Assembly: GCA_014377705.1 (NCBI GenBank)
Contig: JACMPC010000041.1
Coordinates: 1-41,051 of the forward strand
Reading direction: 5' to 3'
Source of the DNA: Dermatophilaceae bacterium
Lineage (GTDB): Bacteria; Actinomycetota; Actinomycetes; Actinomycetales; Dermatophilaceae
Length of the DNA: 41,051 nt
Below are positions 1-7,149 of this stretch, one piece after another (positions within the stretch are counted from its first letter, which is position 1; each line of letters opens with the position of its first letter). Position numbers and translations under genes: made by a program. The notes beneath the pieces were generated by a model. That model was given only the letters and a program-made list of their open reading frames with translations, searched no databases and was not told the DNA's origin.

Positions 1-54
1 ACGAGGCATACCACCAAACTACACCCTTGTAACCTTAACTGAACGGTATTGGGG

Positions 55-498
55 TTAGGTGGTGGCGTGGGTTGCGGGCTCTACGAGCTCGACGAGGACG
101 CCGCCGGCGTCCTTCGGGTGAATGAAATTCATCCGGCTCTGGGCGGTGCCGATGCGGGGTGCGTCGAAGAGGAGGCGCATTCCGCGCTCACGCAACGTGG
201 CCGACACGGCGTCGATGTCGGCGACGCGGTAGGCGACCTGCTGGATCCCGGGGCCGGATCGGTCAAGGAACTTGGCAATCGTCGACTCCGGGGTGAGCGG
301 CGCGAGCAGCTGGACGCACGAGCCTGACGTGCCCACGGCCATCATCGCTTCGCGCACGCCCTGCGCCTCGTTGACCTCTTCATGCTGGAGGGTCATACCG
401 TAGGTGTCGCGGTAGAAGGCGATCGCCACATCCAGGTCGGGCACGGCCACGCCCACATGGTCGATCGCGGTGAAAAGGTCCGTCGTTTGCTGGGTCAT
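55..498 (-). CDS. mce: methylmalonyl-CoA epimerase
   Basis: A 147-residue protein of the vicinal oxygen chelate (glyoxalase-like) fold that interconverts (R)- and (S)-methylmalonyl-CoA in propionyl-CoA metabolism. The N-terminal [10 protein letters not shown] strand carries the first metal ligand (H14). Q63 (VQLLAP) and E138 (VLVELVEP) match the other ligand positions of the Propionibacterium enzyme. The fourth ligand, His in the usual GLHH motif, is Gln here (GIQQ, Q86-Q87), a variant I also recall from mycobacterial homologues. The reading frame stays open upstream, but ATG at 498 is chosen because homology starts there and a TANNNT box lies 7 nt before it. It is transcribed away from the thiolase gene. 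Family assignment is firm; the exact metal site is inferred. Confidence 0.93.
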   Translation of the reverse strand: MTQQTTDLFTAIDHVGVAVPDLDVAIAFYRDTYGMTLQHEEVNEAQGVREAMMAVGTSGSCVQLLAPLTPESTIAKFLDRSGPGIQQVAYRVADIDAVSATLRERGMRLLFDAPRIGTAQSRMNFIHPKDAGGVLVELVEPATHATT

Positions 499-505
499 GC
501 TGTCC

Positions 506-511
506 AGTTTA
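506..511 (-). promoter_or_regulatory. -10-like box of mce, probable leaderless transcript
   Basis: TAAACT on the minus strand ends 7 nt before the mce ATG, so transcription should start at or next to the start codon. No Shine-Dalgarno sequence is visible. No convincing -35 was found. Confidence 0.5.
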
Positions 512-664
512 GACGTGCCTGGCCGTTGCCTCGACCGGCCCGGGCGGAAAGAACGGTCCGGCGCCAAGCCCAAACTGTGCGGCGCGGCTAGGATGACGAC
601 ACATGAGTTGACCGCACGCATATGGCCCATCCAGTACATATCCCTTGTCGTTGGAGGCACACCC

Positions 665-1864
665 ATGAGCGAACGTCCCGCATCCGTGATCGTCGCCGGA
701 GCGCGCACCCCGTTGGGTCGCATGCTCGGCTCCCTGAAGGACTTCACCGGAGCGGACCTCGGTGGCCTGGCCATCAAGGGAGCCCTGGACAAGGCCGGCG
801 TGCGCGGCGACCAGGTGGACTACGTGATCATGGGCCAGGTGCTGACCGCTGGCGCCGGCCAGGTTCCCGCACGTCAGGCCGCGGTGAAGGCCGGCATCCC
901 GATGACGGTCCCGGCACTGAGCATCAACAAGGTGTGCCTGTCGGGCATCGACGCGATCGCCCTGGCCGACCAGCTCATCCGCGCTGGTGAGTTCGAGGTG
1001 GTCGTGGCGGGTGGCCAGGAGTCGATGTCCAACGCTCCACACCTGCTGGAGAAGAGCCGCACCGGTTTCAAGTACGGCGACGTGACCATGCACGATCACA
1101 TGGACCGGGACGGGTTGTGGGACTGCTTCACCGACCAGGGGATGGGCCTGCTCACGGAGTCCGGCAACGTCGGAGACCTGCAGTTCACCCGCGCCGAGCA
1201 GGACGAGTTCTCTGCCCGCAGCCATCAGCTCGCGGCGCGTGCCTGGAAGGACGGGCTCTTCGACGATGAGGTCTTCGCGATCTCGGTTCCCCAGCGCAAG
1301 GGCGACCCGGTCGAGTTCAAGATCGACGAGAGCATCAGGGCCGACACGACCACCGAGAGCCTTGCCAGGCTCCGCCCCGCGTTCAGCAGGGACGGCGTCA
1401 TCACGGCAGGGTCCGCGTCGCCGATCTCCGATGGCGCCGCTGCCGTCGTGGTGATGAGCAAGGCCAGGGCGCAGGAGCTGGGCCTGTCCTGGATCGCCGA
1501 GATCGGCGCCCATGGCGTCGTGGCAGGCCCGGACTCCACGCTGCAGAGCCAACCGGCGCAGGCCATCCTGGCGGCCTGTGCGAAGGAGGGAATCAGCCCT
1601 GCGGATCTCGATCTGGTCGAGATCAACGAGGCCTTCGCCGCGGTGGGCCTGGCGTCCACCAAGCTCCTGGGGATCGACGCGGACAGGGTCAATGTCAACG
1701 GAGGAGCCATCGCCATCGGGCACCCCATCGGTATGTCGGGGGCCCGGATCACCCTGCACCTCGCGCTGGAGCTGGCCCGACGGGGTGGCGGCGTGGGCGT
1801 GGCGGCCCTCTGCGGTGGTGGCGGCCAGGGAGATGCGCTGATCGTCCGCGTCCCGAAGCCGTAG
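665..1864 (+). CDS. acetyl-CoA acetyltransferase (thiolase)
   Basis: A 399-residue thiolase of normal family length. It condenses two acetyl-CoA to acetoacetyl-CoA or thiolytically cleaves 3-ketoacyl-CoA. The nucleophilic cysteine is C91 (INKVCLSG), the GHP histidine is H353 ([11 protein letters not shown]), and the second catalytic cysteine is C383 (ALCGGGGQG). The frame is open further upstream, but ATG at 665 follows a good ribosome binding site (TTGGAGG at about 650-656) and begins the conserved N-terminus. A TAGGAT box at 589-594 could give a leader of about 60 nt. It diverges from mce and precedes meaB by 72 bp, so it is likely co-transcribed with meaB. The direction in vivo (biosynthetic or degradative) cannot be told from sequence. 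Confidence 0.93.
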   Translation: MSERPASVIVAGARTPLGRMLGSLKDFTGADLGGLAIKGALDKAGVRGDQVDYVIMGQVLTAGAGQVPARQAAVKAGIPMTVPALSINKVCLSGIDAIALADQLIRAGEFEVVVAGGQESMSNAPHLLEKSRTGFKYGDVTMHDHMDRDGLWDCFTDQGMGLLTESGNVGDLQFTRAEQDEFSARSHQLAARAWKDGLFDDEVFAISVPQRKGDPVEFKIDESIRADTTTESLARLRPAFSRDGVITAGSASPISDGAAAVVVMSKARAQELGLSWIAEIGAHGVVAGPDSTLQSQPAQAILAACAKEGISPADLDLVEINEAFAAVGLASTKLLGIDADRVNVNGGAIAIGHPIGMSGARITLHLALELARRGGGVGVAALCGGGGQGDALIVRVPKP

Positions 1865-1871
1865 ACCCAGG

Positions 1872-1895
1872 CCGACCACCGACCCGACCACCGAC
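1872..1895 (+). repeat. 12-bp tandem duplication after the thiolase stop
   Basis: CCGACCACCGAC is present twice head to tail in the thiolase-meaB gap. It is one of a recurring set of short tandem repeats in this window. Confidence 0.7.
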
Positions 1896-1936
1896 CCGAG
1901 AATGACCTCAACACTGACAGGACTGCTGAACTCTCA

Positions 1937-2902
1937 ATGATGGCAAGCAGAACCGTGGACGTACCTGCCCTGGTCGAAGCAGCGAGGGCAGGTGCGCCGC
2001 GCGCTGTCGCCCGGCTGATCTCGCTGGTCGAGGACGGCCACCCGGCACTGCGCGAGGTGATGGCAGCCCTCGCACCCCACACGGGCCGGGCGCACATCTT
2101 CGGCATCACCGGCAGCCCCGGCGTCGGGAAGTCGACGATCACCAACGCTCTGGTGAGCGCCTTGCGGGCACGAGGCCAGCGGGTCGGCATCCTGGCAGTC
2201 GATCCCTCGTCGCCGTTCTCGGGCGGTGCCCTGCTGGGTGACCGGATCCGGATGCAGGACCATGCCCTCGACTCCGGGGTGTACATCCGCTCGATGGCCA
2301 GCCGCGGTCATCTCGGCGGTCTGTCCTGGACGACTCCCCAGGCACTGCGCGTCCTGGATGCCGCCGGCTGTGACGTGGTAGTGGTCGAGACTGTCGGCGT
2401 CGGCCAGAGTGAGGTCGAGGTAGCTGGTCTGGCCGACACCACGCTGGTGCTTCTCGCACCCGGGATGGGCGACGGGATCCAGGCGGCCAAGGCCGGGATA
2501 CTGGAGATAGGTGACATCTTCGTGGTGAACAAGGCAGACAGAGAGGGGGCCGACGCGACCGTGCGCGACCTTCGGCACATGATCAGTCTGGGCGACCGCA
2601 CCGAACCGGACCTGTGGCGCCCTCCCGTGCTGAAGACCGTGGCGGCCAGGGGGGTCGGTATCGATGAGCTGATGGCTGCCATCGACGACCACCTCGCCTG
2701 GATGCAGGGCAACAGCACCCTGCGAGATCGCCGGATTCGGCGAGCGGGCGACGAGATCGAGGCGATCGCCATACAGGCGCTACGTGCTCGCATCGGCGAC
2801 CTTCGGCACGGGGAGGGCGTGGACGAGCTCGCGGGTCAGGTCGTGGACGGCACCAGCGACCCCTATGCCGCGGCCGACAGCATCCTGGCCGCTGTCACGT
2901 AG
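1937..2902 (+). CDS. meaB: MeaB/ArgK-type GTPase, acyl-CoA mutase chaperone
   Basis: A 321-residue G3E-family P-loop GTPase. MeaB proteins gate adenosylcobalamin loading into methylmalonyl-CoA or isobutyryl-CoA mutase and protect the enzyme from inactivation. Visible motifs are Walker A at residues 59-67 (GSPGVGKST), the DPSSPFSGGALLGDR switch region, the VETVGVGQSE segment of Walker B/switch II, and the NKAD base-recognition motif near residue 198. The C-terminal helical dimerisation arm is present. The start is ATG at 1937 or 1940 (two adjacent ATG codons); ribosome binding is weak, consistent with read-through from the thiolase. The older name ArgK (arginine/ornithine kinase) is a misnomer for this family. 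The partner mutase gene lies about 2.3 kb downstream. Confidence 0.93.
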   Translation: MMASRTVDVPALVEAARAGAPRAVARLISLVEDGHPALREVMAALAPHTGRAHIFGITGSPGVGKSTITNALVSALRARGQRVGILAVDPSSPFSGGALLGDRIRMQDHALDSGVYIRSMASRGHLGGLSWTTPQALRVLDAAGCDVVVVETVGVGQSEVEVAGLADTTLVLLAPGMGDGIQAAKAGILEIGDIFVVNKADREGADATVRDLRHMISLGDRTEPDLWRPPVLKTVAARGVGIDELMAAIDDHLAWMQGNSTLRDRRIRRAGDEIEAIAIQALRARIGDLRHGEGVDELAGQVVDGTSDPYAAADSILAAVT

Positions 2903-2949
2903 CCCGCTGTCAGGTTGGCCTGCCGTCAGGTGGCCCGCTGTCAGATGGC
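2889..2949 (+). repeat. ~15-bp tandem repeat bridging two convergent stop codons
   Basis: Four imperfect copies of CCCGCTGTCAGGTGG (15, 16, 15, 15 bp) run from the last codons of meaB into the last codons of the convergent DUF2127 gene. Both stop codons lie inside repeat copies, so expansion could alter both C-termini. Confidence 0.7.
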
Positions 2950-3741
2950 CCTGGACGGCGGACTCTCGACGGCAGAGGCTTGCTCCAGCTCGAGGAGTGA
3001 GTCGTTTCGTCGCTCTGCCTCGAACGCGCCGTGACCACCCCTGAATCCGAACAGCCGCTTGGTCCACACAATGTAGGCGACCGCAAACAGGTTGACGACC
3101 AGGGCGCCGAGCCGCAGCCACGTCACCTTCTCGATCAGCTCATAGATCTCCAGCGGGATGAAGATGGTGGTGGCCACCGCTGCGACGTACTCACCCCAGC
3201 GCTTCATCAGCCACAGCCCGACGCACTCGGTCAGCTGAAGCATCCCGTACACAAGGACCCCTCCGGCGACCAGGAGCAAGGTGGAGTGCCTGGCCGAGAA
3301 CGCCTGCTCGATCAGGCGGACGGGACCGGTCTCCCGGAGGTCGACGCCGAGCTTCTCAGCGATCGGCAGGAACGTCGGCAGGTAGGAGTTGAAGACCTGT
3401 TTGAGCGCGTCCCGTGAGCCGTCGAAGCGCCACACGCCGTAGGCCAGAGTCAGCAGCAGCAGGCCCCGGAGGCCACGCTCCACAGCCAGGGACCGAAGGA
3501 CGAAGGCATCACGAAGAGCCTTGCCACGCAACACGATCGGTGCGGCGGTGGCCGGCCCCGACCCGTTCGGCGCGCCGACGACGTAGGCGCCACATCGCAG
3601 GCAGCGCCAGGCGTGCCCTGACGGGGCTGCCACCTGCAGCCTCGCGGCCACCGCGGGCTCTGTCGGCGCATAGGTGGCATGGCCGTGCAACCCGCACGAG
3701 CGCGAGTTCCAGTCGAAGCTCCTGAGGGGATGCCAATCCAC
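2941..3741 (-). CDS. DUF2127 family membrane protein
   Basis: A 266-residue integral membrane protein of unknown function. A GTG start at 3741 gives the N-terminus VDWHPLRSFDW. It is followed by a small Cys-x2-Cys segment (HAWRCLRCGAYV, about residues 43-55) resembling a zinc knuckle half, and then about four hydrophobic helices (RGLLLLTLAYGVW, STLLLVAGGVLVYG, EYVAAVATTIFIPLE, LGALVVNLFAVAYIVW). The C-terminal tail is charged and cytoplasmic-looking. A TAGGGT box 7 nt upstream of the GTG suggests a leaderless mRNA. It is divergent from the thiamine-binding-type gene with only 30 bp between starts, and convergent with meaB. The frame remains open upstream of 3741, but that part overlaps the divergent gene and shows no homology I recognise. 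Confidence 0.82.
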   Translation of the reverse strand: MDWHPLRSFDWNSRSCGLHGHATYAPTEPAVAARLQVAAPSGHAWRCLRCGAYVVGAPNGSGPATAAPIVLRGKALRDAFVLRSLAVERGLRGLLLLTLAYGVWRFDGSRDALKQVFNSYLPTFLPIAEKLGVDLRETGPVRLIEQAFSARHSTLLLVAGGVLVYGMLQLTECVGLWLMKRWGEYVAAVATTIFIPLEIYELIEKVTWLRLGALVVNLFAVAYIVWTKRLFGFRGGHGAFEAERRNDSLLELEQASAVESPPSRAI

Positions 3742-3748
3742 GCCTCTG

Positions 3749-3765
3749 ACCCTACGGCCTACCAT
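3749..3765. promoter_or_regulatory. overlapping divergent -10 boxes (DUF2127 / thiamine-binding protein)
   Basis: Only 30 bp separate the two start codons. TAGGGT on the minus strand (3754-3749) ends 7 nt before the GTG at 3741, and TACCAT on the plus strand (3760-3765) ends 6 nt before the ATG at 3772. Both -35 regions must fall inside the opposite gene, so the two polymerases would compete. Confidence 0.55.
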
Positions 3766-3771
3766 CGGATC

Positions 3772-4083
3772 ATGTTGATTGCCTTCTCTGTCTCCCCTTC
3801 CGGTTCCGATGACACTGGCTCGGTCAGCGAGGCCGTGGCTGCGGCTGTCGGGATCGTTCGGGCGAGCGGCCTGCCCAACCACACCGACTCGATGTTCACC
3901 ACGGTCGAGGGCACCTGGGCGGAGTGCATGGAGGTCGTACGCCGCGCCTGTGAAGCCGTGGGATCGTTCGGGCCGAGGGTCAGCCTGGTCCTGAAAGCCG
4001 ATATCCGCCCGGGTTTTGAGGGGGAGCTCACGGCCAAGCTCGAGCGCCTGGAGAGAGTTCTTGACCGTGGTCCGACGACCTGA
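3772..4083 (+). CDS. thiamine-binding-type protein (MTH1187/YkoF fold, PF01910)
   Basis: A 103-residue single-domain protein with the features of the MTH1187/DUF77 family: an N-terminal strand (MLIAFSVSPSG), the SVSEAVAAAVGIVRASGL helix, the HTDSMFTTVEG strand pair and the SLVLKADIRPG strand. Family members form tetramers with a ferredoxin-like fold, and some relatives bind thiamine-type ligands, but no ligand can be read from sequence here. The frame is open upstream, yet ATG at 3772 begins the domain and follows a TACCAT box by 6 nt. Its TGA overlaps the proposed CTG start of the next gene (CTGA), suggesting coupled translation with the acetyltransferase. Confidence 0.85.
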   Translation: MLIAFSVSPSGSDDTGSVSEAVAAAVGIVRASGLPNHTDSMFTTVEGTWAECMEVVRRACEAVGSFGPRVSLVLKADIRPGFEGELTAKLERLERVLDRGPTT

Positions 4084-4595
4084 CGTTCGGCCGGTACGCG
4101 GTCCGTACGCCGCGGGTCGAGGACGCCGACGAGGCTGCCCGGGTCCACATCCAGGTGTGGCGTGAGGCCTACGCGGACAACATGCCGGCTGACTTCCTGG
4201 AGGGGCTCGACCCGGTGAAGGCCGCCGAGCGCTGGAGGCTCCGGTTCGAGATGGACGAACCCGACGGGGTCGTCGTGGTGGCAACAGGGCGCGATGGCGA
4301 GATCGTGGGGCTCGCGTCGGCCGGGCCCACCCGCGATGGCGACTCGCTGACCGACTGGGAGTTGTACTCGATCAATGTGCTCGCGGCACATCACGGCAGC
4401 GGCGTGGCGGACCAGCTCATCACCGCGGCGGTTGCGGACCGGCCGGCGACGTTGTGGGTGGTCCGGGACAACCCGCGCGCGGACGCCTTCTACCGGCGGC
4501 ACGGCTTCAGCGTCGAGGGTGCGACCAAGATCCATGAAGGCTCTGGAGCCACCGAGATCCGGATGATCCGCAACATGGCAGGCGCCGCGAACTAG
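4080..4595 (+). CDS. GNAT family N-acetyltransferase, probable CTG start
   Basis: A GNAT acetyl-CoA-dependent N-acetyltransferase, 171 residues if it starts at CTG 4080. The N-terminal strand and helix (YAVRTPRVEDADEAARVHIQ, then VWREAY) are typical of the family and lie upstream of the first GTG at 4155. Between the in-frame stop at 4062-4064 and 4155 there is no ATG, GTG or TTG, only CTG at 4080, which overlaps the upstream TGA as CTGA. Further features are the central ELYSINVLAAHHGSGVADQL acetyl-CoA-binding region (normally V-x-P-xx-R/Q-G-x-G/A; here AAHHGSGV) and the C-terminal RDNPRADAFYRRHGF. The substrate is unknown. The alternative start at GTG 4155 (146 aa) would remove the first beta strand and helix. 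Confidence 0.8.
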   Translation: MTFGRYAVRTPRVEDADEAARVHIQVWREAYADNMPADFLEGLDPVKAAERWRLRFEMDEPDGVVVVATGRDGEIVGLASAGPTRDGDSLTDWELYSINVLAAHHGSGVADQLITAAVADRPATLWVVRDNPRADAFYRRHGFSVEGATKIHEGSGATEIRMIRNMAGAAN

Positions 4596-4659
4596 GTCAG
4601 CGGACCGGCTGGGCGACCGCGGAACCATGGCGGGCTGCCCTTAGCCGGACGCCAGCAGA

Positions 4660-4665
4660 TATCTT
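4660..4665 (+). promoter_or_regulatory. -10-like box of the marR gene
   Basis: TATCTT lies 6 nt before the GTG start at 4672, and no ribosome binding site is present, which suggests a leaderless transcript. Confidence 0.5.
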
Positions 4666-4671
4666 GTCCCG

Positions 4672-5187
4672 GTGGCCAAGCCCGTTCTTCTCCCGTTTGA
4701 CCCGATCCGTCGTGCCGCGGAGCTCTGGCGCTCTCGCTGGGGCCCGGACTCCAATCCCCTGGCGATGGCCTCGGCAACCTCGATCATGCGCGTCCAGCAG
4801 GTGCTGCTGGGTGACTTTGACGCCATCGTGGGTCGCCATGGGCTGACCTTCGCGCGGTACGAGGCCCTGGTCTTGCTGGCCTTCAGCCACGAAGGGCGCC
4901 TGCCGATGAGCAAGATGGGCAAACGGCTGATGGTACATCCCACCAGCGTTACCAACATCGTTCAACGCCTGGTCGGCCAGGGCCTGGTGGAGCGGGTTCC
5001 CAACCCTGCTGACGGGCGCGGGATGCTCGCAAGGATCACCCCCGGCGGCCGCGAGATCATGGAGGCGGCAACGCGGGATCTGGTCGCCAGCGGGTTCAGC
5101 ATGGGCGCGTTGAGCGCGCGAGAGCATGAGCAGCTGTTCGTCCTGCTGCGCAAGGTGCGCGTCGCGGCGGGCGATTTCAGCGGGTAG
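4672..5187 (+). CDS. MarR family transcriptional regulator
   Basis: A 171-residue winged helix-turn-helix regulator. The N-terminal dimerisation helix is followed by LTFARYEALVLLAFS, the recognition region LPMSKMGKRLMVHPTSVTNIVQRLVGQGLVERVPNPADGR-type helix and wing (about residues 83-118), and a C-terminal dimerisation helix (SAREHEQLFVLLRKVRVAA). MarR proteins usually act as ligand-responsive dimeric repressors on palindromes near their own or neighbouring genes. The next gene, icmA, starts 68 bp downstream and has a palindrome in its core promoter, so this regulator is the obvious candidate to control it, perhaps through an acyl-CoA or fatty-acid ligand (inference). GTG 4672 is chosen because it sits 6 nt after a -10-like box and begins the homologous region. 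Confidence 0.9.
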   Translation: MAKPVLLPFDPIRRAAELWRSRWGPDSNPLAMASATSIMRVQQVLLGDFDAIVGRHGLTFARYEALVLLAFSHEGRLPMSKMGKRLMVHPTSVTNIVQRLVGQGLVERVPNPADGRGMLARITPGGREIMEAATRDLVASGFSMGALSAREHEQLFVLLRKVRVAAGDFSG

Positions 5188-5220
5188 CAGTCTCGGGCGG
5201 TGAAACTGATCTTTTTGGCC

Positions 5221-5249
5221 GTGACAATTACTAGGACGTCCTATTAAAT
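5221..5249 (+). promoter_or_regulatory. icmA core promoter containing a palindromic operator
   Basis: TAGGACGTCCTA at 5232-5243 is a perfect 12-bp palindrome. With one mismatch pair it extends outward through ATT/AAT to 5228-5247. It sits between a GTGACA -35-like hexamer (5221-5226) and a TTAAAT -10-like hexamer (5244-5249), with a 17-bp spacer. The ATG of icmA begins 6 nt after the -10, so transcription should be leaderless. A protein bound here would block polymerase. The cognate regulator is not known from sequence; the adjacent MarR is the first candidate, a TetR elsewhere in the genome the second. Confidence 0.65.
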
Positions 5250-5255
5250 GACTGC

Positions 5256-7016
5256 ATGACGACCCAGAGCACGCCGCCAGCCGGAGCATCCACGTCCGGC
5301 CGCGACCGTTGGCAGCAGAGATATGACGCGGCCCTGGCCAAGGGCCTGGTGCGTGACGCCGACTTCACCACCTTGTCAGGGGTGCAGGTGGACCCGGTCT
5401 ACGGGCCATCGGGCTCCGACGAAGAGGTGGCGGCGGCCATCCCCGGCTTCGAGCGGATCGGCTGGCCGGGGGAGTTCCCATTCACCCGCGGGCTGCACGC
5501 CACCGGACACCGTGGCCGTCCGTGGACGATCCGGCAGTTCGCCGGCTTCGGCAACGCCGAGCAGACCAACGAGCGCTACAAGATGATCCTGAACCGCGGC
5601 GGCGGTGGCCTCAGCGTGGCGTTCGACATGCCGACCCTGATGGGGCGTGACTCCGATGAGACCCTGAGCCTTGGTGAGGTTGGTCACTGCGGCGTGGCCA
5701 TCGACTCCGCCGCCGACATGGAGATCTTGTTCAAGGACATCCACCTGGGCGACGTGACGACGTCGATGACGATCAGCGGCCCCGCAGTCCCCGTGTTTTG
5801 CATGTACATCGTCGCGGCCGAGCGTGCCGGCATCGATCCCGGCGTCCTGAACGGCACGCTGCAGACGGACATCTTCAAGGAGTACATCGCCCAGAAGGAG
5901 TGGCTGTTCGAGCCGGAGCCCCACCTGCGCCTGATCGGCGACCTGATGGAGTACTGCTCACAGAACATCCCGGCATACAAGCCACTGTCAGTCTCGGGAT
6001 ACCACATCCGTGAGGCGGGAGCCACGGCCGCTCAGGAGCTCGCTTTCACCCTGGCTGACGGGTTCGGCTACGTGGAGCTGGGGCTGTCCCGCGGCATGGA
6101 CGTCGACGTCTTCGCTCCCGGACTCTCGTTCTTCTTCGACAGCCACCTCGACTTCTTCGAGGAGATCGCCAAGTTCCGGGCAGCGCGCAGGATCTGGGCG
6201 CGCTGGATGCGTGACACGTACGGCGCCAAGACCGACAAGGCGCAGTGGCTCCGCTTCCACACCCAGACCGCCGGCGTCTCGCTCACCGCGCAACAGCCGA
6301 TCAACAACGTCGTACGCACCGCGGTTCAGGCGCTCGCGGCTGTGCTTGGCGGCACGAACTCGTTGCACACCAACGCTCTTGACGAGACCCTGGCCCTGCC
6401 GACCGAGCAGTCGGCCGAGGTGGCGCTGCGCACCCAGCAGGTGCTCATGGAAGAGACCGGCGTCGTCAACGTGGCCGACCCGCTCGGTGGCTCCTGGTAT
6501 GTCGAAGCCCTCACCGACCGGATCGAGGCGGATGCGGAAGCGATCTTCGACACCATCCGGAACATGGGCGAGCTAGGCCGTTCGCACGGTCCGGACGGCC
6601 AGGTCGAGCACGCCGTCGGCCCGATGACCTCAGGCATCCTGCGGGGCATCGAGGACGGCTGGTTCATGGCCGAGATCGCCGACGCGGCCTTCACCTACCA
6701 GATCGCCCTGGAGAAGAGCGAGAAGAAGGTCGTCGGAGTGAACTGCCACACGGAGTCGGTCAGCCACGAGCTGGAGATCCTGCGGGTGAGCCACGAGGTC
6801 GAGGTGGAGCAGGTGAAAGCCCTGACCGCGCGCAAGGCCGGTCGTGACGAGGCCATCGTGGACGCAGCGGTCAGACACCTGGTCGAGGTCGCGGGGACGT
6901 CCGAGAACATGGTTCCGGCCATGCTCGAAGCGGTCCGAGCCGAGGCCACCCTGGGCGAGATCTGCAACGCTCTGCGCGATGTCTGGGGCGTGTATCGGGA
7001 GCCCGCCCGGTTCTGA
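5256..7016 (+). CDS. icmA: acyl-CoA mutase large subunit, isobutyryl-CoA mutase type
   Basis: A 586-residue adenosylcobalamin-dependent acyl-CoA mutase catalytic subunit: the TIM-barrel substrate domain only, without the C-terminal B12-binding domain. It therefore needs a separate small subunit, which is not in this window. The two residues that separate substrate classes are F95 (TIRQFAGFG) and Q213 (EYIAQKEW). In methylmalonyl-CoA mutase these are Tyr89 and Arg207, whereas in Streptomyces IcmA they are Phe80 and Gln198, so isobutyryl-CoA/butyryl-CoA interconversion is predicted. The catalytic histidine is H250 ([11 protein letters not shown]). It would link valine or fatty-acid catabolism with C4 acyl-CoA pools. 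MeaB upstream is the likely chaperone. Start ATG 5256 is fixed by the promoter geometry. Confidence 0.92.
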   Translation: MTTQSTPPAGASTSGRDRWQQRYDAALAKGLVRDADFTTLSGVQVDPVYGPSGSDEEVAAAIPGFERIGWPGEFPFTRGLHATGHRGRPWTIRQFAGFGNAEQTNERYKMILNRGGGGLSVAFDMPTLMGRDSDETLSLGEVGHCGVAIDSAADMEILFKDIHLGDVTTSMTISGPAVPVFCMYIVAAERAGIDPGVLNGTLQTDIFKEYIAQKEWLFEPEPHLRLIGDLMEYCSQNIPAYKPLSVSGYHIREAGATAAQELAFTLADGFGYVELGLSRGMDVDVFAPGLSFFFDSHLDFFEEIAKFRAARRIWARWMRDTYGAKTDKAQWLRFHTQTAGVSLTAQQPINNVVRTAVQALAAVLGGTNSLHTNALDETLALPTEQSAEVALRTQQVLMEETGVVNVADPLGGSWYVEALTDRIEADAEAIFDTIRNMGELGRSHGPDGQVEHAVGPMTSGILRGIEDGWFMAEIADAAFTYQIALEKSEKKVVGVNCHTESVSHELEILRVSHEVEVEQVKALTARKAGRDEAIVDAAVRHLVEVAGTSENMVPAMLEAVRAEATLGEICNALRDVWGVYREPARF

Positions 7017-7018
7017 CA

Positions 7019-7037
7019 CAGGCCCGCCGGAGGCCTG
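7019..7037 (+). terminator. hairpin after icmA
   Basis: CAGGCC and GGCCTG form a perfect 6-bp stem around a 7-nt loop, 3 nt after the icmA stop. There is no T-run, as is common for actinobacterial terminators. Confidence 0.45.
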
Positions 7038-7149
7038 GCCCTGTCAACGTCTGATGTGTAACGCCGACGAGATGTGTCATGGTGGATGTCAACGACTCGT
7101 TGGCAGGGCGGCCTTCGTGATGACCATTCATCGAAGGTGAGGATCAACC

